Below are positions 25,813 to 34,785 of a stretch of DNA of 64,000 nt, piece after piece (the first letter of the stretch is position 1; each line of letters opens with the position of its first letter). The position numbers and the translations under genes were made by a program. Origin of the DNA: Rhizobium indicum (GTDB lineage Bacteria; Pseudomonadota; Alphaproteobacteria; Rhizobiales; Rhizobiaceae); the NCBI RefSeq assembly GCF_005862305.2, contig NZ_CP054025.1, forward strand, positions 124,001 to 188,000, read 5' to 3'. Under the pieces are notes generated by a model. That model was not told the origin of the DNA. It was given only the letters and a program-made list of their open reading frames with translations, and searched no databases.

Positions 25813-26460
25813 ATGGCGGCAGAGAGCCTTTCGGCCCGCATCCTGCGCGAGAACGACGCTGTCCTTGGCGCGATGCTGAACCACCGCTTCGTCGAGGACG
25901 TGAAAAATGACAGGCTGAGCAAGGAGGCGTTCGAGCGTTATCTCGTCTATGAAGGCGCCTTCGTCGACAGCGCCATTTCGATCTTTGCCTATGCGGCGGC
26001 GACCGCCAAGACGATGACGCAGAAGCGCTGGCTAATCGCGGTTCTCGACGCGCTTGCCAACGAGCAGATCACCTATTTCGAGCGCACCTTCGCCAGCTGC
26101 GGCATCGATCCCTCGTCCTTCGACACCGGCATCGCCGAGGTCGAGGCCTTTCGCGCCGGCATGTTGGAAATCGCCCGCCAGGGCGGCTTCCTCGATACGG
26201 TCGCGGCGATGTTTGCGGCCGAGTGGATGTACTGGACTTGGTCGAAGGAAGCAGCTAACCGCCCGATCAGCAATCCGCTCTTGAAGGAATGGGTCGACCT
26301 GCATGTCGATCCGAATTTTGCCGCCCAGGCGCAATGGTTGAAGAATGAACTCGACATGGCAGGAGAAACGCTGGAAGAGGATGAAAAAGCGCGGCTCAGC
26401 GCGATCTTCGGCCGGGCGATGCAGCTCGAGATCGATTTTCACGATGCGTCTTATCTTTAG
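25813..26460 (+). CDS. TenA/THI-4/PqqC-fold protein, thiaminase-II-like
   Basis: A 215-residue all-helical haem-oxygenase-like protein. Family marks are SKEAFERYLVYEGAFVDSA and the aromatic pocket AEWMYWTWSKEA (near residues 136-147). Classical TenA enzymes have a catalytic cysteine in this pocket; here the equivalent stretch has Glu and no Cys, so thiaminase activity is uncertain. The start at 25813 follows GGAGGG and lies two bases after the previous stop. Confidence 0.75.
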   Translation: MAAESLSARILRENDAVLGAMLNHRFVEDVKNDRLSKEAFERYLVYEGAFVDSAISIFAYAAATAKTMTQKRWLIAVLDALANEQITYFERTFASCGIDPSSFDTGIAEVEAFRAGMLEIARQGGFLDTVAAMFAAEWMYWTWSKEAANRPISNPLLKEWVDLHVDPNFAAQAQWLKNELDMAGETLEEDEKARLSAIFGRAMQLEIDFHDASYL

Positions 26461-26483
26461 CTTCACCTTGCGAAAGCGGATGC

Positions 26484-27377
26484 ATGCGCGCCTACATAGT
26501 CGGTAACGTCGCCATCGACGAAACCATCGCCGTCTCCGAACTTCCCGTCATCGGCGCTTCCATCCTCGGCAATGCCGGCGGAAGCGATCTCGGCGGCAAG
26601 GGCACGAACCAGGCGGTCGTCATGGCCCGCTGCGGCGTGCCGACAACGCTGGTGGCGCCCGTCGGCAGGGATGCGAGGGCCGATATGATACGCCATTACC
26701 TCGCGGACGAGCCGCTTCGGAGCGAACTGATCGAAATGGAAGGGGCGTCGAGCGATGTCTCGATCATCTTCCGGCTGCCAGGCGGTGAGAATGCCATCGT
26801 CACGACGACGGAATCGGCGCAGAGCCTGTCCCTGTCTCATGTCAGGCGGATCCTGTCGACGGCCGGTCGCGGCGATTTCATGATGCTGCAGGGCAATCTG
26901 TCCGACCAGACGACCCGCGATATCCTGGAGCATGCAAGAGAGATCGGCATGATCACCGCGTTCAATCCCTCGCCGGTGCGCTCCTATTTCTCCGATCTTT
27001 GGGGGTTGATCGACGTCGCCTTCCTCAACAAGGGTGAGGCGCAGGCCCTGACGGGAGCGACGGGCAGGGATGCAGCCGAATATCTGTTGAGCCGCGGGCT
27101 GCGCGAAATCGTCCTGACGCTGGGCGGCGACGGCGCGACGCTCGTGAACCGGCACGATAGCATCGAAGTGCCCGCCCAGATCTGCGATGTTGTGGATACA
27201 ACGGGCGCAGGCGATACGTTCATGGCCGCAGCACTTGCATCCTGCGCGCTGCGCGGACAGCGGCTGGACAGGTTAGCCATCGAACACGCAGTTGCAGCCG
27301 CGGCCGTCACCGTCTCAAGACATGGAACAAGAAAGGCGTTTCCGACCATTTCCGAGCTTGAAGCGATCCTGAGATAA
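26484..27377 (+). CDS. PfkB-family carbohydrate kinase
   Basis: A 297-residue ribokinase-like kinase that phosphorylates a sugar or nucleoside using ATP. The N-terminal signature GGSDLGGKGTNQAVVMARCG and the C-terminal active-site signature DTTGAGDTFMAA (catalytic Asp in GAGD) are both intact. Located after the TenA-like gene, it probably activates the imported sugar or its derivative. Confidence 0.9.
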   Translation: MRAYIVGNVAIDETIAVSELPVIGASILGNAGGSDLGGKGTNQAVVMARCGVPTTLVAPVGRDARADMIRHYLADEPLRSELIEMEGASSDVSIIFRLPGGENAIVTTTESAQSLSLSHVRRILSTAGRGDFMMLQGNLSDQTTRDILEHAREIGMITAFNPSPVRSYFSDLWGLIDVAFLNKGEAQALTGATGRDAAEYLLSRGLREIVLTLGGDGATLVNRHDSIEVPAQICDVVDTTGAGDTFMAAALASCALRGQRLDRLAIEHAVAAAAVTVSRHGTRKAFPTISELEAILR

Positions 27378-27482
27378 TCCGCTCGGTATGAGCGCGCTTC
27401 ATAAAATCATCATCGGCCTCTGCGAAGGGATGGGCTCCTCGCGATTCACTCCGTCCATATCAGCAGCATCCGGACTTTTCTC

Positions 27483-28316
27483 ATGACATCTTCCCAGATT
27501 TCCGCGCGTCTTTCCCCGACCGCCTCGTCCCGTCTCGTCGTGCTTGCCGAAACAGTATTGAAGGCGGGCGAAACTGCCCGCGGCTCGCTGCGGCGGCGAA
27601 CGTCGGCAGAAATGCTCGCCAAGGCGCCGCGCGATTATCAGACCGAAATCGATGTCGCCGTCGAGCGGATCATCGTCGACGAGATGGCGAAGGCCTTCCC
27701 GGACTATGCCATCCAGGGCGAGGAAGCCGTCGGCAACCGCACGGCGGGTCCGGACACTCCGATCATCTACATCGACCCGATCGACGGCACGACCAATTAC
27801 GCCTGGGGCATTCCGCATTTCGGCATGACGATCTCGATCGTCGAAAGCGGCAGGCTCGTCATGGGCGTCGTCTATGACGCCATGCAGGACGAGCTGTTCA
27901 GTGTCGAGATCGGTGGCGGCGCCTATCTGAACGGCGAACGTATCCGCTGCGCCGATGTCGGTGACATCGAGAATGTGCTTGTCGGTGCCGGGCTGCCGAT
28001 CCCCGGCCAGGTCACGGCGGTTGCGGAAGAGACCTATTTCGAGGCCATCAAACGCCTGATGGCGAACACGGCAGGTGTGCGCCGCCTCGGCTCGGCGGCA
28101 CTGTCGATTGCCTATGTCGCCTGCGGCCGGCTGGACGGATTCTTCGAAGACGGGCTCGCGATCCATGATTTCGGCGCCTCGGCGCTGATGGTCGAAGAGG
28201 CGGGCGGCATCGTCACCCGTTTTTCCGGCGCTAAGGTTGTCGGAAAGAGCGATATCCTGGCCGCCAGCAAGGCGCTGCATCCCTGGCTGCTGGAAGGCTT
28301 CCAGAGCAAGGCGTGA
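27483..28316 (+). CDS. Inositol monophosphatase-family phosphatase
   Basis: A 277-residue Mg-dependent phosphatase. Metal ligands are in QGEEAVG and IDPIDGTTNYAWG; the third motif reads IHDFGASALMVEEAGG, with His in place of the usual Trp before Asp. Substrates in this family range from inositol phosphate to sugar bisphosphates. It is last in the operon, after a 105-base gap, and is convergent with the ABC operon at 28336. It may remove a phosphate added by the PfkB kinase step. Confidence 0.88.
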   Translation: MTSSQISARLSPTASSRLVVLAETVLKAGETARGSLRRRTSAEMLAKAPRDYQTEIDVAVERIIVDEMAKAFPDYAIQGEEAVGNRTAGPDTPIIYIDPIDGTTNYAWGIPHFGMTISIVESGRLVMGVVYDAMQDELFSVEIGGGAYLNGERIRCADVGDIENVLVGAGLPIPGQVTAVAEETYFEAIKRLMANTAGVRRLGSAALSIAYVACGRLDGFFEDGLAIHDFGASALMVEEAGGIVTRFSGAKVVGKSDILAASKALHPWLLEGFQSKA

Positions 28317-28335
28317 ACCGGCGCATTCCTACCGT

Positions 28336-29415
28336 CTAAACCCGCAGGAGCTCTTCGATCTCCACATCGCCCTTTGCCGGCATCGACTGATGGACGAGCT
28401 CGTTGTCGCGGAAGACGAAAAAGCCGGCGAAATGCGGCTCGACCCTCATCCCGGCCCGGATGCGATCGTCCGGCGCGACCATCGCCTTCAGGCGGCTGCC
28501 GTCGGCAAGATCGACATCGACCGTCTTGTGGGTGCCGAAATCGACGATGCGATGGACTGTCGCGGCATCGACCCGCTCCGAGGGACGGATGGTCAGCGCT
28601 TCCGGGCGGGCGGCCAGCGTCACCGGCCCATCCTCGACGGGAACCGGAAGCGGGAACAGCGGATGCTCACAGACGCCGTTTCTAACGCGGCTCTGGACAA
28701 AATTCATCGAGCCGATGAACCCGGCGACGAAAGCCGTCTGCGGCTGCCGGTAGATGGTGCTCGGCGGCGCGATCTGTTCGGTGCCTCCGTCGCGCATGAC
28801 GACGATCCGGTCGGCGAGCGCTAGGGCCTCGTCCTGGCCGTGGGTGACGAAGAGCGTGGTGATGCCAAGGCGCTGCTGGATATCGCGCACTTCCTCCCGC
28901 AGCCTTTCGCGCAGATGCTGGTCGAGGCTGGCGAAGGGCTCGTCGAGCAGAAGGATCTTCGGCTCAAGCACGAGCGAGCGGGCAAGCGCGACGCGCTGCT
29001 GCTGACCGCCGGAGAGTTGCGTCGTCATCCGCCGCCCGTAATCGGCGAGGCCGACCAGGGCCAAAGCATCCTCGACGCGTTGCCGGATTTCCGCTTTCGG
29101 CAGCCGGCGGAGCTTCAGGCCGAAGGCGATATTGTTGAAGACGTCCATGTGCGTCCAGAGCGCATGGCTCTGGAACACCATGCCGGTCGGGCGCCGCTCG
29201 GGCGGCAGCACCGTCACATCCTTCGCGTCGATGCGGATCGTTCCGCCGCTTGGGCGCTCGAAGCCGCCGATCATCCTGAGAAGCGTCGACTTGCCGGAAC
29301 CGGATGGGCCGAGCAGGCAGACGAGCTCGCCGTCTCCGACTTCGAGCGAGAAGTCGCGAACGGCAAAGGCGGTCCCGAACAGCTTCGAAACGCCCTCGAT
29401 CGAAAGATGTGCCAT
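28336..29415 (-). CDS. ABC transporter ATP-binding protein, Fe3+/polyamine type
   Basis: A 359-residue ATPase of the PotA/FbpC group. Walker A GPSGSGKST (near residues 36-44), VFQSHALWTHM, signature LSGGQQQR, Walker B ILLLDEPFASLD. The H-loop reads FVTHGQDE, with Gly in place of the usual Asp after the switch His. The C-terminal TOBE-like domain includes ARPEALTIRPSE. Last gene of a four-gene minus-strand operon. The solute is unknown. Confidence 0.9.
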   Translation of the reverse strand: MAHLSIEGVSKLFGTAFAVRDFSLEVGDGELVCLLGPSGSGKSTLLRMIGGFERPSGGTIRIDAKDVTVLPPERRPTGMVFQSHALWTHMDVFNNIAFGLKLRRLPKAEIRQRVEDALALVGLADYGRRMTTQLSGGQQQRVALARSLVLEPKILLLDEPFASLDQHLRERLREEVRDIQQRLGITTLFVTHGQDEALALADRIVVMRDGGTEQIAPPSTIYRQPQTAFVAGFIGSMNFVQSRVRNGVCEHPLFPLPVPVEDGPVTLAARPEALTIRPSERVDAATVHRIVDFGTHKTVDVDLADGSRLKAMVAPDDRIRAGMRVEPHFAGFFVFRDNELVHQSMPAKGDVEIEELLRV

Positions 29416-29439
29416 CTCAAACCCTTCCCTGAATTGACC

Positions 29440-30267
29440 TCACGCGCCAAAACCTCTTGCAAAGGCGCCGGTGCCGATCACGCGGCGGGCAAACATCAGC
29501 GCGATGAAGGACGGCACCCACAACATGACTGACAGCACGGCGCCGTATTGCACGACGATCTGATTGTTGATGAAGCTGATCATCAGCACCGGCATGGTGC
29601 GGACCTGAGGCGCGCCGATCAGCCAGGCACCTTCCGTCTCGTAGAAGGTGCCGACGAAGGTCAAAAGCAGTGCGGCAGCGATCGTGGGTCCGGCCTGCGG
29701 CAGGGTGATCGACCAGAAGACGCGCAGCGGCGTGGCACCCGCATCGCGCGCCGCCTCTTCCATGCGCCGGTCGACATTCTGGAAGGCTGCGACCGGGATC
29801 CAGATCATCAGCATCAGCGTGCCGACAAGCTGGATCAGCACGACGCCCCAGAAAGTGCTGATCAGGCCGAGCTGTAGGAAGATGCCGGCAATGGCGACGA
29901 GCAGGCCGAATTTCGGGAAGGCATGCGATGCGAGGAACGACAGGAACAGGATGTTCCTGCCGGGAAAGCGCATGCGGGCGAAGGCGTAAGCCGCGGGAAG
30001 GCAGATGACGGCGGAAAGAATGGTCACCGTCGTCGTCAGCCGCAGGCTGAGGAAGAGCGCTTCCCAGACATCCGGACGCGCCAGCGTCTGGCCCCAGAAA
30101 CGCAGGCCGAACTGCTGCGGGATCACCGATGGATAACGCCAGACCTCGGTGAAAGCCCACGTTCCGACGACGATCAGCGGCAGCGCGATGAACAACGTCA
30201 GCAGGCACGCGAAGAGCATGCCGATCCAGTCGAAGCGAAGATCCGTACCCGATCTACCGGCACTCAT
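29440..30267 (-). CDS. ABC transporter permease, Fe3+/polyamine type (PotC-like)
   Basis: A 275-residue membrane protein with about six transmembrane segments (first, IGMLFACLLTLFIALPLIVV, near residues 15-34) and the EAA loop MEEAARDAGATPLRVFWSIT. The ATG at 30267 overlaps the previous gene's stop (30264-30267). The frame stays open far upstream, but those residues are a shadow of the upstream permease gene. Confidence 0.9.
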   Translation of the reverse strand: MSAGRSGTDLRFDWIGMLFACLLTLFIALPLIVVGTWAFTEVWRYPSVIPQQFGLRFWGQTLARPDVWEALFLSLRLTTTVTILSAVICLPAAYAFARMRFPGRNILFLSFLASHAFPKFGLLVAIAGIFLQLGLISTFWGVVLIQLVGTLMLMIWIPVAAFQNVDRRMEEAARDAGATPLRVFWSITLPQAGPTIAAALLLTFVGTFYETEGAWLIGAPQVRTMPVLMISFINNQIVVQYGAVLSVMLWVPSFIALMFARRVIGTGAFARGFGA

Positions 30268-31154
30268 GGCTGGGCCTCGCGGTTGCGGGCGATCGACCTG
30301 ATATAGAAGATACCGAAGACCAGGCAGAAGCCGAATGTGATGACGGCCTGGGTCATGGCGTTCAGTGGGTCGTTCATGTCGGCGAAGGTGCGCTGCATGA
30401 ACGGCCCCATCATCTCCGGCGATGCGGAGCCGAGCACATAGGGCAGGGTGAAGGCGGAGAAGATGCCAAGCACCGCAAAGGAAGCAGTCACCAGCAGCGA
30501 GTTCCCCATGCGCGGCAGGATGATCGAGACGAAGACCCGAAGCGGCCTTGCGCCGACATCGCGGGCGGCTTCGATCGCGCTGTTCGAAACGGAGGAAAGC
30601 CCCGCCGTCAGCATCAGCACCGTCAGGGGAAGATTGTCCCAGACGAGGCCGATGACCGGTCCCCACGGCGTCAGATAGGGCGTGCGCAGCTTGGGCAGGC
30701 TGACGGCGTTCAGCAGCAGGTCGACGGTGCCGTTCGGCCCGATCGTCCTGATCAGCGCATAGGCGAGAATGATCGACGGCACGAACATCGGGAAGATCGC
30801 AAGAGCCTGCACATAGGCGGCAAGTCGCCCTTGCGAGAAGCGGAGGTATAGCGCGATCGGAAGGCCAATCGCCAGAAGCAGAATACCGCAGACGGCGGTG
30901 GTCCAGAGCGTCAGCCACAGATTGCCGAGGCTGTAGCCATCGGTGAAGAAGAAGCGATAGGAGGCAAGCGAGAATTCCGTCGCGCCGTCGGGGCCCCGAA
31001 CGAAGATCGTGCCGACGACAGCCGAAAAGATCGGAAAGACGATCAGCCATGCGAGCAGGAGGACCGGTAGGGCAACGAGGAGGAGCCCGATGGAACTCCC
31101 CCTGTTGATGGACCGGTGACGGCGCAGAACCGCCGGCGCAGTGTCAGTGGACAT
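30264..31154 (-). CDS. ABC transporter permease, Fe3+/polyamine type (PotB-like)
   Basis: A 296-residue membrane protein. The first transmembrane segment (LLVALPVLLLAWLIVFPIF) lies near residues 25-43 and the coupling loop reads IEAARDVGARPLRVFVSIIL. The ATG at 31154 shares its A with the stop of the binding-protein gene (ATGA), so translation of the two is coupled. It pairs with the permease at 29440-30267. Confidence 0.9.
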   Translation of the reverse strand: MSTDTAPAVLRRHRSINRGSSIGLLLVALPVLLLAWLIVFPIFSAVVGTIFVRGPDGATEFSLASYRFFFTDGYSLGNLWLTLWTTAVCGILLLAIGLPIALYLRFSQGRLAAYVQALAIFPMFVPSIILAYALIRTIGPNGTVDLLLNAVSLPKLRTPYLTPWGPVIGLVWDNLPLTVLMLTAGLSSVSNSAIEAARDVGARPLRVFVSIILPRMGNSLLVTASFAVLGIFSAFTLPYVLGSASPEMMGPFMQRTFADMNDPLNAMTQAVITFGFCLVFGIFYIRSIARNREAQP

Positions 31155-32299
31155 CAGGTGCGGCTGATGCCCGGAGCAACGTTGCGGTACCAGCCGTCGG
31201 CGATCGCCTTTTCCCAATCGCCACCCGGGAAAGTCGGGATGGTCGAGGGAATGACGTCGGCATATTTCTTGCGAAGATCGTCGGAAATGTGGTCCCAGGA
31301 AATAGCCGGGAAGCCGCCGATCTCGGTGATGATCGCTTCCTGCATTTCCTTCGTCAGCATGAATGCGGCAAGCTTGAGGGCCGCATCCTTGTTGGCGCCG
31401 TTCGAGAACACGGTGATGCTGGAGAAGCCGCCGCAAAGGGCAAGATCGGTAAGCTGCACGAGGCCGGTCGTATCAGGCAGCACACCCTGGGAGATCGCCT
31501 GCAGCACCTGGTCCGACCAGACCGGCACCATGGTGACGACGCCCTGGGCGAGCAACTGGATCGACTGGGTGTTGCCGGCCGTATAGGCGCCCTTGTCATA
31601 GAGCGCAGGCGCGAGGTCGTTGAGGATCTTCAAGGCCGGCGTCAGCGTCTCAGTGGCAAAGTCGGTGGTGAAATTGTCGACCTTGAACTTCTTCGGATCG
31701 CGGCCATTGGCCTCATGGATCGCGCGGCGGACGAAGTTTCCGCCCGAACCGCCCTTGTCAGGACGGTTGTAGATGAACTGGCCCGGATTGGCCTTGATCC
31801 AGGCAGTGAGCTGATCCCAGCTCTTCGGCGCATCCTTCGGATCAAGCTTGGTCGTGTCATAGGCGAGAAGCACCTGCGAACCGCGATAGGGAAGGGAGTA
31901 GGGGGTATCGAAGGCAAGCGGGTTGATATGATCGTAGCCCTCGATGTTCTCGGCGGAGAACTTGACCCAGAGCCCGGCATCGATGCCGCCGGATGGCAGG
32001 CGGGGATCGAATTGTTCGAAAAGGTCGGCCTGCGGATCGGTCTTCGTCTTCAGCGCCGCGAGCGCACGGTCGGCGATGGCGCGCAGGCCATTATTATCGC
32101 CGGCATCGGTCACCTTCAGGGCAACACCCGGATGCGCCTTTTCGAAGGCCGGGCGGATGACGTTGTTCCAGAGGTCGACGATGTTGGCATCCGAACCGCT
32201 GTAGAGATCGATCGTGCCGGCCGCAGCCGATGCGAAACGCGGAAGCGCCAGCAGACCGGCTGCAGCCGACGATGTGATCAGAAATTCGCGTCTATTCAT
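31154..32299 (-). CDS. ABC transporter substrate-binding protein, Fe3+/polyamine type, Tat-exported
   Basis: A 381-residue periplasmic binding protein. The N-terminus NRREFLITSSAAAGLL is a good twin-arginine signal with cleavage near FASAA (residue 26). The mature part starts GTIDLYSGSDANIVDLW and has the family-1/6 extracellular fold seen in iron and polyamine binding proteins. Typical iron-binding tyrosine pairs are not obvious, so polyamine, sugar-phosphate or another solute is possible. Confidence 0.88.
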   Translation of the reverse strand: MNRREFLITSSAAAGLLALPRFASAAAGTIDLYSGSDANIVDLWNNVIRPAFEKAHPGVALKVTDAGDNNGLRAIADRALAALKTKTDPQADLFEQFDPRLPSGGIDAGLWVKFSAENIEGYDHINPLAFDTPYSLPYRGSQVLLAYDTTKLDPKDAPKSWDQLTAWIKANPGQFIYNRPDKGGSGGNFVRRAIHEANGRDPKKFKVDNFTTDFATETLTPALKILNDLAPALYDKGAYTAGNTQSIQLLAQGVVTMVPVWSDQVLQAISQGVLPDTTGLVQLTDLALCGGFSSITVFSNGANKDAALKLAAFMLTKEMQEAIITEIGGFPAISWDHISDDLRKKYADVIPSTIPTFPGGDWEKAIADGWYRNVAPGISRT

Positions 32300-32411
32300 A
32301 ACCCGTCTCCATCAGGTGTCGAGGCTCAGCCTCCGCAGGATTGTCCAAGGCCTTGCTAGCGCCGGCGCGTAACATCGACATGACAGGATCGGGGGTCTCG
32401 GCAGGGAAATT

Positions 32412-32423
32412 GCACAGCTGTGC
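32412..32423. promoter_or_regulatory. Perfect 12-bp palindrome in the divergent binding-protein / msrA region
   Basis: GCACAGCTGTGC lies between the binding-protein gene (start 32299, minus) and msrA (start 32487, plus). It could be an operator. Nothing ties it to a specific regulator. Confidence 0.3.
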
Positions 32424-32486
32424 TCTTTGCACCGTGTGGAAATCGGCGGCAGGAGACACTATCTCTTGCGGAAAAGGAGATATCCA

Positions 32487-32996
32487 ATGACCGAAGAACG
32501 TGCAGTCCTCGCCGGTGGTTGCTTCTGGGGCATGCAGGATCTGATCCGCCGATATAACGGCGTGATTTCGACCCGCGTCGGCTATAGCGGCGGCGATGTG
32601 CCGAATGCCACCTACCGCAACCACGGAACCCATGCCGAGGCGATCGAGATCATCTTCGACCCCGCAAGGATCAGCTATCGGGAAATCCTCGAATTCTTCT
32701 TCCAGATCCACGACCCGAGCACGCGCAACCGCCAGGGCAACGACGTCGGCTTGAGCTACCGCTCGGCAATCTTCTATGTCACCCCTGAGCAGGAGCGCGT
32801 CGCCAGGGACACGATCGCCGATGTCGATGCATCCGGCCTGTGGCCCGGCAAGGTCGTCACCGAAGTCGTGCCGGTCAGCGATTTCTGGGAGGCCGAGCCC
32901 GAGCACCAGGATTATCTGGAGCGGATTCCGAACGGCTATACCTGCCATTTCGTCCGACCCGGCTGGAAACTGCCGGTCCGCCAGAAGATCGCCTGA
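32487..32996 (+). CDS. msrA: Peptide-methionine (S)-S-oxide reductase
   Basis: A 169-residue MsrA that repairs oxidised methionine, with thioredoxin as usual electron donor. The active-site motif GCFWG (nucleophile C12) is near the N-terminus, followed by [23 protein letters not shown] and IFYVTPEQE. The ATG at 32487 follows AAGGAGA; the in-frame ATG at 32427 lacks a ribosome site. No second domain (MsrB) is fused. Convergent with the LysR gene, whose stop is only six bases away. Confidence 0.95.
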   Translation: MTEERAVLAGGCFWGMQDLIRRYNGVISTRVGYSGGDVPNATYRNHGTHAEAIEIIFDPARISYREILEFFFQIHDPSTRNRQGNDVGLSYRSAIFYVTPEQERVARDTIADVDASGLWPGKVVTEVVPVSDFWEAEPEHQDYLERIPNGYTCHFVRPGWKLPVRQKIA

Positions 32997-33002
32997 AATT
33001 GA

Positions 33003-33875
33003 TCAAGCTCCCATCGCCGCGCGGCTGGTTTCCAGAAGCGCGGCGACGAGGTTTGTCCTCGGCGAAGATCGCGTCACCACGATGCCGACGGTGCGCATAG
33101 CGGACGAGCGGGGCAGGGGCAGCTTGACGATATCTAATCCCGCCGGCCAGGGCGGCGCCCAATCCGGCACGATCGAGATTCCGAGACCGCGGTCTACCAT
33201 CACCGCGATCGCCTCCAGCGCGTCAAGCTCATAACGCTCGACCGGATGGATGCCGATCTCGAGCAGATATTCATCGGCGATGTGACCACCCCACTGGTTG
33301 CGGTCGTAGCGAATGAAGGGCAGGGCCGTCAACAGTTCGAGCGGATCCGCTCCCTCACAGTCCCGCGGAGCGATCAGCACCAGGGGTTCCTGGCGCAGCT
33401 TGTTGAAAGTCAGCGTCTTCTGCATCGGAAATCGCGGCTCGATGATGAAGGCGGCGTCCAGCGTGCCGTTCAGAACCTCGGCATAGAGGTCCATCGACGC
33501 GCCAGGCTTGAGGAAGATTTCGATCAGCGGATAGTCCTGCGCAAGGCGGTGGAGAATGCCGGGAACGAGACCGGTCAGCGCCGTATTGATCGCCCCGATC
33601 CGCATCTCACCCGAAATCGTCGCGGTGCCGGCCATCGCCTTCAGGTCGCGTGTATCGCGCACCAGATCCCGGCAACGTTCGAGAATGGCAAAACCGGCTT
33701 CCGTCGGCCGCATCACGCGGCCGGAGCGCACCAGCAGCCGCACCCCGAGCTCGGCCTCCAATGCGCGGATACGCTGGGCAACAGCTGCGGGCGTGAGGTT
33801 CAGCCGCTGGGCGGCCTCCGCCAGAGAGTGCCGCTCGGCAACGACAATGAAGGTTTCGAGAAAACGTGTGTCCAT
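33003..33875 (-). CDS. LysR-family transcriptional regulator
   Basis: A 290-residue regulator with an N-terminal winged HTH (LAEAAQRLNLTPAAVAQRIR, residues 18-37) and a C-terminal periplasmic-binding-like effector domain. It is divergent from the SDR/RraA-like pair at 33973-35484, which by LysR custom it likely controls. No LysR box could be fixed in the 97-base divergent region. Confidence 0.9.
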   Translation of the reverse strand: MDTRFLETFIVVAERHSLAEAAQRLNLTPAAVAQRIRALEAELGVRLLVRSGRVMRPTEAGFAILERCRDLVRDTRDLKAMAGTATISGEMRIGAINTALTGLVPGILHRLAQDYPLIEIFLKPGASMDLYAEVLNGTLDAAFIIEPRFPMQKTLTFNKLRQEPLVLIAPRDCEGADPLELLTALPFIRYDRNQWGGHIADEYLLEIGIHPVERYELDALEAIAVMVDRGLGISIVPDWAPPWPAGLDIVKLPLPRSSAMRTVGIVVTRSSPRTNLVAALLETSRAAMGA

Positions 33876-33972
33876 CGATAGTTTTTCTATCTCTTGAACG
33901 AAGCAGAAGCCATATTTTATTTACGATCCATTGCTCCGAAAGATGGCCAGACCCTATGAGGAGATGGATGAA

Positions 33973-34758
33973 ATGGATTTCGGCCTGAAGGACAAGACGG
34001 CCCTGGTGCTTGGCGCCGGCGGCGGACTGGGCAGCGCGATTGCCGCCAAGCTTGCGCGCGAAGGCGCCAGAATTGCCGCGGCGGATATCGATCTCGCCGC
34101 CGCTGAGAAGACCGCGGCTGCGGTTGAATCCGAAGGCGGCAAGGCGCTGGCGCTGCAATGGGACCTTTCCGATCTCGGTTCGATCGATGCGCATGTCGCT
34201 GCAATCGAGCGCCAGTTCGGACCGGTCGATATCCTCGTCAACAATACCGGTGGCCCACCGCCGACCACTGTATCCGGCCAGGATCCGGCGGTTTGGAATC
34301 AGTATTTCCAAAGCATGGTGCTCTCCGTCATCGCCGTTACCGATCGTGTGCTGCCTCAGATGCGCGCGCGCAAATGGGGACGCATCGTCACCTCGACCTC
34401 ATCGGGCGTAGTTGCGCCGATCCCCAATCTCGGTATCTCCAACGCGCTGCGTCTGTCGCTGGTCGGCTGGTCGAAAACACTGGCGCGCGAGGTCGGACGC
34501 GACGGCATCACCGTCAACATCGTCCTGCCGGGCCGGATCGCCACCGGCCGCATCACCTTCCTCGACGAGCAGAAGGCCAAACGCGAAAACCGCTCCCTCG
34601 ATGACGTCGTCATTGAGAGCACCGGCAGTATTCCGCTCGGTCGCTATGGCCGGCCGGAAGAATATGGCAATGTCGTCACCTTCCTGGCGAGCGAGCCGGC
34701 CTCCTATCTCACCGGATCGGTGATCCGCGTCGATGGCGGCATGATCCAGAGCATCTGA
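33973..34758 (+). CDS. Atypical short-chain dehydrogenase/reductase
   Basis: A 261-residue SDR-fold protein. The cofactor segment is GAGGGLGSAIA (residues 14-24), followed by DLSDLGSID and NNTGGPPP. The catalytic tetrad is not canonical: where YxxxK is expected the sequence is I-S-N-A-L-R (residues 155-160), as in a subgroup of beta-ketoacyl-reductase-like SDRs. The ATG at 33973 has GAGGAG nine bases upstream and gives the standard SDR N-terminus; several earlier starts are in frame. It is followed by the RraA-like gene. Confidence 0.82.
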   Translation: MDFGLKDKTALVLGAGGGLGSAIAAKLAREGARIAAADIDLAAAEKTAAAVESEGGKALALQWDLSDLGSIDAHVAAIERQFGPVDILVNNTGGPPPTTVSGQDPAVWNQYFQSMVLSVIAVTDRVLPQMRARKWGRIVTSTSSGVVAPIPNLGISNALRLSLVGWSKTLAREVGRDGITVNIVLPGRIATGRITFLDEQKAKRENRSLDDVVIESTGSIPLGRYGRPEEYGNVVTFLASEPASYLTGSVIRVDGGMIQSI

Positions 34759-34785
34759 CAGAAACCGAATTGGAACCGAACACCG

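Noticed and set aside
29440..31050. Long open frame of 536 codons on the minus strand
   Set aside because: Only the part from 30267 down encodes a permease; the rest is an out-of-frame reading of the upstream permease gene.
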